A stretch of 64,000 nt of DNA from an uncultured Pseudomonadales bacterium (GTDB taxonomy: Bacteria > Pseudomonadota > Gammaproteobacteria > Pseudomonadales > Balneatricaceae): NCBI GenBank assembly GCA_938084925.1, contig CALKFY010000039.1:29070-93069 (forward strand). The letters are read 5' to 3'. Positions 39,093 to 47,834 of the stretch are shown one piece after another. The position numbers were made by a program, and so were the translations under genes. The notes under the pieces are model-generated. The model saw nothing but the letters and a program-made list of their open reading frames with translations. It made no database searches and had not been told where the DNA came from. Position 1 is the first letter of the stretch. The number at the start of each line of letters is the position of its first letter.

Positions 39093-42058
39093 GCGGGTTT
39101 AGACATGGCGCAGGCCGCCTAGGTGACAAAGAAATTGCCTTTAGTTTTGATGGCCGCAACTTAGCCGCACGCGAAGGTGATACCGTTGCTTCCGCTCTAG
39201 TAGCTAATGGCATCGAAGTGGTTGGTCGTAGCTTTAAGTATCACCGCGCTCGCGGTGTAACTTCATGCGGCCCAGAAGAAACGGGTGCTTTGGTGACTAT
39301 TGGTCACGGCGCTACAGCAGAACCCAATGCCCGCGCTACCATGCAATTGGTAACGCCAGGTATGGAAGTGAGTTCACAAAACTGCTGGCCTTCACCTAAA
39401 TTAGATTTGTTGTCGTTGAACAATGTTATCGGTTCTATTTTGCCGGGTTCTCCTTTTGCCGCGGGTTTTTATTACAAGACCTTTATGTGGCCCGCCAAAT
39501 TCTGGTATAGCTTTTATGAGCCAACTATTCGTCGTGCGGCAGGTATGGGTAAGGTGCCTACGGACGCTGATCCAGATGTTTACGACCGGGTGAATAGCTT
39601 TACCGATGTCGCTATTGTTGGTGGTGGTTCTGCGGGTTTAAGTGCAGCGCTTAGCGCTGCCCAAAGTGGTCTACGTGTTGTACTGATGGATGAGCATGCG
39701 GAGTTTGGTGGTCAACTGCTTAATGAAGCGGTGAATCAAGGCAATCTTGAATTAGAACAGTGGCGCCTAGATACTATTGCAGCACTAGAAGCGGCAGATA
39801 ACGTGACTCTGTTACGCAAAACTATTTGTTGGGGCCGTTTTGATGGCAACACCTTAGCTGCTCACGAAATCGTTGACGGTAAAGTGCGTCATAATTATCA
39901 CAAGATTCAAGCTAAGAAAGTCATCATTGCTGCTGGTGCTATTGAACGCCCATTGGTGTTTGCTAATAACGATAAACCTGGTGTTATGTTGGCTTCTGGT
40001 GCCCGTAAAATGCTTAATCACTATGGTGTTGCTGCTGGCAAAACCATGGTGGTATTTACTAACAACGATAGCGCCTACCAAACAGCCTTTGATTACCATG
40101 ACCAAGGTGTTACCGTGAGCGCCGTGGTTGATAGTCGCCAAAAGCCTTCTGCGCAGTTGCTTGCCGCTTGTATGGAGCGCGGTATCCCAGTACAAACCCA
40201 AAGTGTGGTTACCAAGGCTAAAGGTTGGCATGGTGTACGTAGCGTAGCCGTAGCTGATTTGGCTGCTAATGGTCAAAGTGTTGGTCAGACACGCAGTATT
40301 GCTTGTGATGTCTTAGCTCACTCAGGTGGCTGGACTCCGCAAGTACAAATGGCTGCTCATGGTGGCACACCACCAATATACGATAACCAAATTGCCGCTT
40401 TTGTGGTTGACCAACAAGCCGAAGATACCTGGTCAGTGGCCGGTGCCGAAGGTGAGTTTGGTTTGCATGCGGGTATCGATCAGGCTGTAGCTGCTGCACA
40501 AGCTGCTTGTCAGGCACTGGGTGCTAGTGGTGGTGATATAAGCAAGCCTACGCAAGATATCGCTGGTGAGCTAAATATTCAGCCACTATGGCGTGTACCG
40601 GCTAAAGGTAAGCAGCTGATTGATATTCAGCACGACGTGACGTCTGCGGACATTGTGCAATCGCATTTGGAAGGTTTTGTTTCCGTTGAGCACATGAAAC
40701 GTTATACCACTTTGGGTATGGCTAATGACCAAGGACGTACGTCCAACGTTAACGCCCTGGCTATTATGGCGCAATGCCAAGGCCAGAGTATTGCCGAAAC
40801 CGGTACTACGCGCTTCCGTTCTCCGATTGCTCCTGTGTCTATGGGTGGTATTGGTGGTCGCGAACTAGGTGAGCACTTTAAGCCATTACGCCGTACACCA
40901 ATGCAAGAATGGCATGAGCGCCGTGGTGCCGTGTTTGTAGAAACAGGCTTGTTCCGTCGTGCTCAGTATTACCCCCTAGCCGGTGAAACCATTGATGATG
41001 CTTATGTGCGTGAAACGGCTCATGTGCGCTCCAAGGTTGCCATGTGCGATGTCAGTACCTTAGGTAAGATTGAAATCGTTGGTCCTGATGCGGCCGAGTT
41101 CTTGAACCGTGTTTACATCAACATGTTTAGTACCTTGCCAGTTAACAAGGCCCGTTATGGTGTCATGCTACGTGAAGACGGCATTGTGTTTGACGACGGT
41201 ACCACTTCGCGCTTGGCAGAAGATCGTTACTTTATGACTACCACCACAGCCAAAGCAGGCCCTGCTTTGGCCCATATGGAGCGTTGTTTAGAAATAGACT
41301 GGCCAGAATTGAAAGTGCGTGTTAGTTCCATTAGTGAGCGTTGGGCTGCTATGGCTGTGGCTGGACCACAGGCTCGCGCCACCTTGCAAAAGGCTTTCCC
41401 TGCCATGGACTTCAGTAATGAAGGTTTTCCATTTATGGGTGTGGTCCACGGTGAACACAATGGTGCTACTTTGCGCGTACTACGTTTGAGTTTCTCCGGT
41501 GAAATGGCCTATGAGGTTTATACGGAAGCCGACCATGGTGAGGCCGTATGGCAACACATCATGGATGCAGGTGCCGACTTTGACATTATTCCTTATGGCT
41601 TAGAAGCCTTGGGTGCGTTACGTATCGAGAAAGGTCACGTAACGGGTGCCGAACTAGATGGCCGCGTTACCTTGGGTGATGTGAACATGGAAGGCATGGC
41701 TTCTAAGAAGAAGTGGTTTGTGGGTAAGAACCTAATGCAGCGTGAAGGCTTGCAAGATGCTGAGCGTCCACGTTTGGTGGGTTTGAAAGCCGTGAATCCT
41801 AATGAAGCCATTCAAACGGGCTCTATTTTGGTTACCGAAGCCAATGCCGGAGCTGGTGCCGATAAGCAAGGTTGGGTGAGTTCTATGACTTATAGTCCAG
41901 AGCTTAACAACTATATTGCTTTGGGTTTCTTGCGAGACGGTCCTAACCGACATGGCGAGAAGATCTATGCGGCGTATCCGTTAAAAGGTATTAACGTGGA
42001 AGTTGAAGTGGTGAGCAGCCATTTTGTCGACCCAAGCAATGATAGGGTGAAAGGCTAA
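39089..42058 (+). CDS. soxA: Sarcosine oxidase alpha subunit
   Basis: 989 aa; 'FKYHRARGVTSCGPEE', FAD motif 'DVAIVGGGSAGLSAALSAAQSG', GcvT-like C-terminus. Confidence 0.95.
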   Translation: MSGFRHGAGRLGDKEIAFSFDGRNLAAREGDTVASALVANGIEVVGRSFKYHRARGVTSCGPEETGALVTIGHGATAEPNARATMQLVTPGMEVSSQNCWPSPKLDLLSLNNVIGSILPGSPFAAGFYYKTFMWPAKFWYSFYEPTIRRAAGMGKVPTDADPDVYDRVNSFTDVAIVGGGSAGLSAALSAAQSGLRVVLMDEHAEFGGQLLNEAVNQGNLELEQWRLDTIAALEAADNVTLLRKTICWGRFDGNTLAAHEIVDGKVRHNYHKIQAKKVIIAAGAIERPLVFANNDKPGVMLASGARKMLNHYGVAAGKTMVVFTNNDSAYQTAFDYHDQGVTVSAVVDSRQKPSAQLLAACMERGIPVQTQSVVTKAKGWHGVRSVAVADLAANGQSVGQTRSIACDVLAHSGGWTPQVQMAAHGGTPPIYDNQIAAFVVDQQAEDTWSVAGAEGEFGLHAGIDQAVAAAQAACQALGASGGDISKPTQDIAGELNIQPLWRVPAKGKQLIDIQHDVTSADIVQSHLEGFVSVEHMKRYTTLGMANDQGRTSNVNALAIMAQCQGQSIAETGTTRFRSPIAPVSMGGIGGRELGEHFKPLRRTPMQEWHERRGAVFVETGLFRRAQYYPLAGETIDDAYVRETAHVRSKVAMCDVSTLGKIEIVGPDAAEFLNRVYINMFSTLPVNKARYGVMLREDGIVFDDGTTSRLAEDRYFMTTTTAKAGPALAHMERCLEIDWPELKVRVSSISERWAAMAVAGPQARATLQKAFPAMDFSNEGFPFMGVVHGEHNGATLRVLRLSFSGEMAYEVYTEADHGEAVWQHIMDAGADFDIIPYGLEALGALRIEKGHVTGAELDGRVTLGDVNMEGMASKKKWFVGKNLMQREGLQDAERPRLVGLKAVNPNEAIQTGSILVTEANAGAGADKQGWVSSMTYSPELNNYIALGFLRDGPNRHGEKIYAAYPLKGINVEVEVVSSHFVDPSNDRVKG

Positions 42059-42585
42059 TGGCTAGTGCACTAGAACAACATTTTGCTATGCCACAGGTAT
42101 TTGCTGCGGTATCCATCAATGAAGTTGCGGCCACAAAAATGTGGCAGCTTGAAGGCTTTGCTTCAGTCGAGGCACAGGTCGCTAAGTTAACTAACATGGC
42201 GGTCCCCAGTGCCGGCAAGTTCACCGAAGCGGGTGATCAACGAGTGGTATGGCAGGGCAAGGATCGTTACTTTTGGCTAACCGATGTCACTAACGTAGAT
42301 TCTGCCGAAGACTTTTATGCTACCGACCAGTCGCAAGGTAAAACGCAATTGCAAGTGAGTGGTGCCGATGCTCGGGCTTTGTTGGCCCGGGGTATACCTG
42401 TAGAGCTTGATGATGCCGCTTTTGCTGTAGGTGATATTAACATGACGCACATCAATCACATTGGCGTGAGTGTGATGCGCCTAGCTGACGTTGATGAGCA
42501 GCCGGTATTTGAACTTTGGGTAATGCGTGGTTTTGCCGTCTCCTTAATGGAGTTCCTAACGGCGTCGGCTGCGACCTTGCGTTAG
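42058..42585 (+). CDS. soxG: Sarcosine oxidase gamma subunit family
   Basis: 175 aa; stop/start overlap with soxA; 'GADARALLARGIPVELDDAAFAVGD'. Confidence 0.9.
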   Translation: MASALEQHFAMPQVFAAVSINEVAATKMWQLEGFASVEAQVAKLTNMAVPSAGKFTEAGDQRVVWQGKDRYFWLTDVTNVDSAEDFYATDQSQGKTQLQVSGADARALLARGIPVELDDAAFAVGDINMTHINHIGVSVMRLADVDEQPVFELWVMRGFAVSLMEFLTASAATLR

Positions 42586-42671
42586 TCATTTGCGTCGACC
42601 CATAGTGAATATTATCAACGGGTACTTGCAGTGCCCGTTTTTATTAGAGACACTCAAACTAGTTTATTTGT

Positions 42672-42696
42672 GGGGTCGGACCTTGGGTCTGACTCT
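42672..42696. repeat. Degenerate copy of the 6371-6395 REP-like palindrome
   Basis: ggggtcggaccttgggtctgactct versus ggggtcagacctcaggtctgacccc: 20/25, all differences transitions. Confidence 0.7.
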
Positions 42697-42730
42697 AAAT
42701 ACCCTATTATAACGACTACAGGAAAACCTC

Positions 42731-43858
42731 ATGACTGCACTACTGCCCAACGTTGATCCAGATGGATTGTTAGAGTACTCCGTTGTTTATACGGATCGTG
42801 CTTTAAATCATATGTCCCAAGCTTTTCAGGCCGACATGCGCTATGTGAACGAAACCTTAAAATCTGTGTATAACGCCGAACAAGTAGCTATTGTTCCTGG
42901 TAGCGGTACTTTTGGTATGGAGGCCGTGGCGCGTCAATTTGCTACGGGCAAGAAAACCATGGTTATCCGTAACGGTTTCTTTAGTTTTCGTTGGACCCAG
43001 ATTCTTGAAATGGGCAATATTGCCGCTAGTTCCACCGTGCTTATGGCACGTCAAGGACAGGAAGGTGACACAGAACCATTCCAGCCAGCACCTATCGCTG
43101 AAGTACTAGACACTATAGCTAATGAAAAGCCAGAAGTGGTGTTTGCGCCACACGTAGAAACGTCTTCTGGCATCATTTTGCCTGATGGCTATATTGAAGC
43201 AATGGCTGAAGCTGTGCATGCCGTAGGTGGTATTCTAGTGTTGGATTGCATTGCTTCTGGTTGCCTATGGGTAAACATGAAAGAGCTGGGTGTAGATGTA
43301 CTTGTTAGTGCTCCACAAAAAGGCTGGAGTGGTTCGCCATTTGGCGCCCTAGTGATGCTAGGCGAACGTGGTGTTGCCATGTTGGAAGCAACCACGAGCA
43401 CTAGTTTTGCTGCGGATTTGAAGAAATGGCGCGACATCATGATGGCCTATGTTAATGGTGGCCACGCTTATCACGCTACTATGCCTACGGACTCCATTGC
43501 GGCTTTCGCTACTGTTATGCGCGAAACCGAAGCTTATGGCTTTGCCAAGGTGAAAGAAGAGCAGCAAGGCCTAGGCGATGCTGTACGCGCAATGTTAGCT
43601 GGTCGCGGCATTAAGAGTGTTGCTGCCAACGGTTTTGGCGCACCAGGTGTGGTAGTAAGTTATACCGCCGATGACGGTGTGCAAAACGGTAGTAAGTTTG
43701 TGGCCGAAGGCATGCAGATTGCTGCTGGTGTACCGCTTGTGTGTGATGAACCTGCGGGCTTTAAGACCTTCCGCCTTGGTTTATTTGGCTTGGACAAGCT
43801 GCACAACATCGAGCGTAGCGTGGCTTCTCTGGAATCCGCCTTGGATAAAGTGCTATAA
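42731..43858 (+). CDS. Class V aminotransferase (alanine/serine-glyoxylate aminotransferase family)
   Basis: 375 aa; 'VAIVPGSGTFGMEAVARQF', PLP-Lys region 'LVSAPQKGWSGSP'. Confidence 0.85.
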   Translation: MTALLPNVDPDGLLEYSVVYTDRALNHMSQAFQADMRYVNETLKSVYNAEQVAIVPGSGTFGMEAVARQFATGKKTMVIRNGFFSFRWTQILEMGNIAASSTVLMARQGQEGDTEPFQPAPIAEVLDTIANEKPEVVFAPHVETSSGIILPDGYIEAMAEAVHAVGGILVLDCIASGCLWVNMKELGVDVLVSAPQKGWSGSPFGALVMLGERGVAMLEATTSTSFAADLKKWRDIMMAYVNGGHAYHATMPTDSIAAFATVMRETEAYGFAKVKEEQQGLGDAVRAMLAGRGIKSVAANGFGAPGVVVSYTADDGVQNGSKFVAEGMQIAAGVPLVCDEPAGFKTFRLGLFGLDKLHNIERSVASLESALDKVL

Positions 43859-43883
43859 ACTTTAATCCAAAATGGTTACTATC

Positions 43884-43909
43884 AAAACGGCCCTAGTGGC
43901 CGTTTTTTT
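43884..43909 (+). terminator. Intrinsic terminator of the aminotransferase gene
   Basis: aaaacggccctagtggccgttttttt. Confidence 0.85.
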
Positions 43910-43951
43910 GTTTAATTTCCAACCTTCATATCCAGAAAGCAAAAACCAATA

Positions 43952-44662
43952 ATGCCTTCCTATTCATTTCGTTTAGACAAAATTATCAGCCAGCATACGG
44001 GACTCGGTAAACGGGACGTTAAGTTGTTGTTGGCCCGGCAACGGGTATTGGTAGACGATGTTGTTTGTACAACAGCCGACACATTGATTGGACAATTTAC
44101 CCAAGTGCAAATAGATGGCGACATTGTACAATCTAAGCAGCCTGTTTATGTCGTTCTAAATAAGCCAAAAGGCGTGGTGAGTGCAACCACGGACGCTGTC
44201 CATCAAACAGTGTTGCAATTGCTGCCAGAAGAATTTTCAAACCTACATGTAGCCGGCAGGTTGGATCTCAACTCTACTGGCTTGATGCTCCTCACTAACG
44301 ACGGTAGCTGGTCATCGCGCATTACCGGGCCAGATACCAAGTTGGCAAAGCGTTATCGTGTAACTGTGCAAAAGCCATTGGGCGAAGACTATATCCAGGC
44401 CTTCGCTGAGGGCATGTACTTTGCATTTGAAGATATCACCACTGCACCGGCACAATTACAGATTGTTAGTGACTATGTGGCCGATGTGACCCTAACAGAA
44501 GGTCGCTATCATCAAATTAAGCGTATGTTCGGGCGTTTTCGTAATCCCGTAGTTGCTTTGAATCGGTATCAGGTTGGGGGTTTGTGTTTACCTGCTGATC
44601 TAGCGGAGGGGGAGTATTGGCAATTATCTCAGCTTGAGGCGGAAGGCGTGTTTACTAGCTAG
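43952..44662 (+). CDS. rsuA: RsuA-family 16S rRNA pseudouridine synthase
   Basis: 236 aa; S4-like N-terminus, 'LNKPKGVVSAT', 'VAGRLDLNSTGLMLLTNDG', 'LTEGRYHQIKRMFG'. Confidence 0.85.
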   Translation: MPSYSFRLDKIISQHTGLGKRDVKLLLARQRVLVDDVVCTTADTLIGQFTQVQIDGDIVQSKQPVYVVLNKPKGVVSATTDAVHQTVLQLLPEEFSNLHVAGRLDLNSTGLMLLTNDGSWSSRITGPDTKLAKRYRVTVQKPLGEDYIQAFAEGMYFAFEDITTAPAQLQIVSDYVADVTLTEGRYHQIKRMFGRFRNPVVALNRYQVGGLCLPADLAEGEYWQLSQLEAEGVFTS

Positions 44663-45120
44663 ATAATGCCCATATCCATGCTGGCCATCATCATTTGTCC
44701 TAACTCATAGCATTGTTGGCCAAAGTCATCCCGCCATTGCCCATGGCAAAGCAGCCTTGCCTGTACTGGTTTCCAGTTAAGTCCACCACAAATGGATTCT
44801 ACAGCTCGTGTGGCGCCAGTGCCATCAAGGCCGGCTCGTACCACTAACGCATAGCTAAGGCCTTGTGTAGGCCCTTCTAGGTCATAGAAAGTGCGATCAA
44901 ACAGGTCTTTGGTAGTGCCTGCCATATAACCGAGGTTTTCTGTTGTTAAAAACACCAAAGCATCGGCGTTCAGCAAGTCTTCAGCACCACATTGTGCCGG
45001 TGTCAGCATACGTACTTGACTATTTTCTGTGGCTTCCGCACGCGCGCCAGCTAGCAGTTGAGCCGCCATCACTTGGGTATTAGCAGAAGGTGTGTGGCAT
45101 ATCAGCAGAAGTTGTTTCAT
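44659..45120 (-). CDS. Flavodoxin/NADPH-dependent FMN reductase-like protein
   Basis: 153 aa; 'LICHTPSANTQVMAAQLLAGA', 'DALVFLTTENLGYMAGTTKDLFDRTFYDL'. Confidence 0.75.
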   Translation of the reverse strand: MKQLLLICHTPSANTQVMAAQLLAGARAEATENSQVRMLTPAQCGAEDLLNADALVFLTTENLGYMAGTTKDLFDRTFYDLEGPTQGLSYALVVRAGLDGTGATRAVESICGGLNWKPVQARLLCHGQWRDDFGQQCYELGQMMMASMDMGII

Positions 45121-45193
45121 GGCTGTAATTTGAACTTACCGTTGCGAGTCATTAAAGCATCATATTAGAATGGTTTTTTTACTTCAATAGGGT

Positions 45194-45517
45194 TTGCAGG
45201 GTTTAACGCTTATGAAAGATGACAAGGTTATTTGTTACACGCCAACTCCAGGCAAACAACCCACGCACATTGCACGTTGGAAGTACGAGTGTGTGCGCGC
45301 TGCTATTTTGCAAGCTTTGCCAGAGCAGGGTGAAGGGCTGTTGTTTAAGCAATTACCGGCTTTGGTTGCGGGGTTGCTTAGCGCTGAACAAAAACAAAAT
45401 CTTGGTTCGGTAAGCTGGTACACAACAACCGTGAAGCTGCATTTGGAGACTAGGGAAGAAATTGCCCGTGTTGCTGGCGCTTCTCCGCAGAGGTTGTTGA
45501 AGTCATATAGCCTCTGA
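45194..45517 (+). CDS. DUF6958-like small protein
   Basis: 'PGKQPTHIARWKYECVRAAILQALPEQGEGLLFKQL...SWYTTTVKLHLETREEIARVAGASPQRLLKS'; family assigned from memory of the motif. Confidence 0.6.
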   Translation: MQGLTLMKDDKVICYTPTPGKQPTHIARWKYECVRAAILQALPEQGEGLLFKQLPALVAGLLSAEQKQNLGSVSWYTTTVKLHLETREEIARVAGASPQRLLKSYSL

Positions 45518-45533
45518 TCATTAGCTGCACTTA

Positions 45534-45729
45534 AGGCCATTGCTTATTTCAGCTTGTCCGATTATGACGCAGCCGAGCATGACTGCTAGAACATGGAAAT
45601 AGCGCGAGGATTGTCTGAGGCCTGTCTTTTGGGCCGAGTTCCGCAGCGCCCATGGGCTAGAAGGCACGCACAGGGTAGCTGGAGAAGCCAGCCAAGGAAC
45701 TAAGGTCAAGCTGAAATAAGCAATGGCCT
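45534..45729 (+). repeat. Dispersed arm-flanked element, copy C
   Basis: Core aligns with A and B. Arms 45534-45559/45704-45729: 25/26 Watson-Crick pairs, one U.U. Confidence 0.9.
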
Positions 45730-45819
45730 GAGTTCGCTACATGGTCCGCTGCCTAGACTGATGGACCTCAAGAGGTTATGAGGTTCGCAGAGACGCCACT
45801 CCATGACATCCATGTCACC

Positions 45820-45852
45820 GCGGCATACCGTACATCCTGTACATCCTGTACA
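45820..45852. repeat. Short tandem repeat of tacatcctg beside further small palindromes
   Basis: gtacatcctgtacatcctgtacat; nearby tgacatccatgtca is a perfect 6-bp hairpin. Confidence 0.6.
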
Positions 45853-45853
45853 T

Positions 45854-45877
45854 AAAAAAGCCCAGCTTAGCTGGGCT
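45854..45877 (-). terminator. Intrinsic terminator of etfBA
   Basis: aaaaaagcccagcttagctgggct; T tract on the minus strand. Confidence 0.85.
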
Positions 45878-45905
45878 CTTTGTTAGTAGAGTTAGCAAAA
45901 ACGGC

Positions 45906-46835
45906 TTATAGCTCGTTTTCTAGCTCTGGTACGGCGTCGAACAAGTCAGCAACCAAACCATAGTCAGCAACCTGGAAGATAGGTGCTTCGCTATCTTTGT
46001 TGATAGCCACGATGGTCTTGGAGTCTTTCATGCCTGCCAAGTGCTGGATAGCACCGGAGATACCCACGGCAATGTACAAGTCTGGGGCGATAACCTTACC
46101 AGTTTGGCCAACTTGATAGTCGTTAGGTACAAAGCCTGCGTCAACCGCGGCACGGGATGCACCTACAGCGGCGCCAAGCTTGTCAGCAACGCGTTCCAAC
46201 ATTGGGAAGTTGTCACCACTTTGCATACCACGGCCACCAGAAATAACGATGCTGGCAGAAGTTAGCTCAACACGGTCAGATTCAGAAGCAGCAACACCGA
46301 CAAAGCGAGACTTGCCAGTGTCAGCAGCAGCAGCCACGTCTTCAACAGTAGCGGAGCCACCTTCAGCGCTGGCAGCGTCAAACTTGGTAGTACGTACAGT
46401 GATTAGCTTGATGCTATCGCTAGACTGAACTTTCGCCATGGCGTTGCCAGCGTAAATTGGACGCTCGAAAGTGTCGGCAGAAATTACGGCACTGATTTCA
46501 GAAATCTGGCTGACATCCAAAAGCGCAGCAGCGCGAGGCATAAAGTTCTTACCAAAGGTGGTAGCTGGAGCCAATACGTGGCTGTAGTCAGCGGCGATGC
46601 TGACGATTAGGTCGGCCATGTTCTCAGCCATGTAGCCAGTCAAAGAAGCATCGTCAGCGACGCGTACGCGGCTAACGCCAGCAACGGCGGCGGCAGCTTG
46701 TGCAGCAGCGGCGCAGTCAGAACCAGCAACCAATACGTCTAGGTCACCACCAATTTGTTGTGCAGCAGTGATAGTGTGAAGTGTAGCACCTGCTAGGGCG
46801 CCATTTTCGTGTTCTGCAATTACTAATACAGTCAT
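45906..46835 (-). CDS. etfA: Electron transfer flavoprotein alpha subunit
   Basis: 309 aa; '[14 protein letters not shown]', '[18 protein letters not shown]'-like, '[26 protein letters not shown]'. Confidence 0.95.
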   Translation of the reverse strand: MTVLVIAEHENGALAGATLHTITAAQQIGGDLDVLVAGSDCAAAAQAAAAVAGVSRVRVADDASLTGYMAENMADLIVSIAADYSHVLAPATTFGKNFMPRAAALLDVSQISEISAVISADTFERPIYAGNAMAKVQSSDSIKLITVRTTKFDAASAEGGSATVEDVAAAADTGKSRFVGVAASESDRVELTSASIVISGGRGMQSGDNFPMLERVADKLGAAVGASRAAVDAGFVPNDYQVGQTGKVIAPDLYIAVGISGAIQHLAGMKDSKTIVAINKDSEAPIFQVADYGLVADLFDAVPELENEL

Positions 46836-46848
46836 GCTATATGCTCCC

Positions 46849-47598
46849 TTAGATAACCTTGGCTTCGTTTTTCAACTTGTTAACCAACTCAGATACGGTT
46901 TCAACCAATACGCCAGCATCGCGGGCAGGTGGTTCCATCACTTCTAGGGTGGTCATACGGTTGGCTGTGTCTAGACCTAGGTCAGCCAAAGCTTTCTTGT
47001 CTAGAGGCTTACGCTTAGCTTTCATTACGTTTGGTAGAGAGGCATAGCGTGGCTCGTTTAGACGCAGGTCAACGGTCACAACCGCTGGCATGTTGACGTC
47101 AATTGACTCAAGGCCAGCGTCAACTTCACGCGTAACCTTAGCCGTGTCGCCATTGATTTCTAGCTTGGAAGCAAAGGTAGCTTGTGGCCAGTCCAAAAGG
47201 GCAGATAGCATCTGACCAGTTTGGTTGCAGTCATCATCGATAGCTTGCTTACCAACCATTACCAGGTTTGGTTGCTCTTCATCAACGATGGCCTTAAAGA
47301 TCTTGGCGATGGCCAAAGGCTCTAGGGTTTCATCAGTTTGTACCAAGATGGCACGGTCGGCACCTAGGGCCAAGGCGTTGCGTAGAGTCTCTTCGGACTT
47401 AGCAGCGCCAATGGACAAGGCTACAATTTCTTCTACCGTACCGGCTTCCTTAAGACGAATCGCTTCTTCAACAGCGTTTTCATCAAAAGGGTTCATGGTC
47501 ATTTTGGCATTGGTCAGGTCGATACCGGTTTTGTCCGCATTGACACGGGCTTTCACCTGTGGGTCCAGGACGCGTTTGACGCCAACTAGTACTTTCAT
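46849..47598 (-). CDS. etfB: Electron transfer flavoprotein beta subunit
   Basis: 249 aa; '[13 protein letters not shown]', '[17 protein letters not shown]', '[25 protein letters not shown]'. Confidence 0.95.
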   Translation of the reverse strand: MKVLVGVKRVLDPQVKARVNADKTGIDLTNAKMTMNPFDENAVEEAIRLKEAGTVEEIVALSIGAAKSEETLRNALALGADRAILVQTDETLEPLAIAKIFKAIVDEEQPNLVMVGKQAIDDDCNQTGQMLSALLDWPQATFASKLEINGDTAKVTREVDAGLESIDVNMPAVVTVDLRLNEPRYASLPNVMKAKRKPLDKKALADLGLDTANRMTTLEVMEPPARDAGVLVETVSELVNKLKNEAKVI

Positions 47599-47631
47599 GG
47601 ACGTGATCTCATCTAGATAGTTAGAAAAGCG

Positions 47632-47701
47632 ATTAGTTTTTTAATATTTATAAAACTAATCCTACATTTTTGACCAGCAGAATAAAGTTATTCTGCTGGT
47701 C
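47632..47701. repeat. Two perfect inverted repeats upstream of etfB (9 bp and 14 bp arms)
   Basis: attagtttt..aaaactaat (47632-47660) and gaccagcagaataa-ag-ttattctgctggtc (47672-47701). Confidence 0.8.
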
Positions 47702-47834
47702 ATCTTAAAAACAGCTTAATTGTGCAGTGTTAAAGCGATTCACTCAAACGAATTTTTGTGATCTATAGATGAAAAAAAATAATTCTACACTGCTATAGTC
47801 TCGCTCTTGCGCCGCACAATATACCTATAAATGC

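Noticed and set aside
18885-45729. CRISPR array or integron attC array
   Set aside because: Copies are 12-14 kb apart with no regular spacers. Unlike attC sites, the conserved part is internal and the variable paired arms are external; no integrase or cas gene is present.
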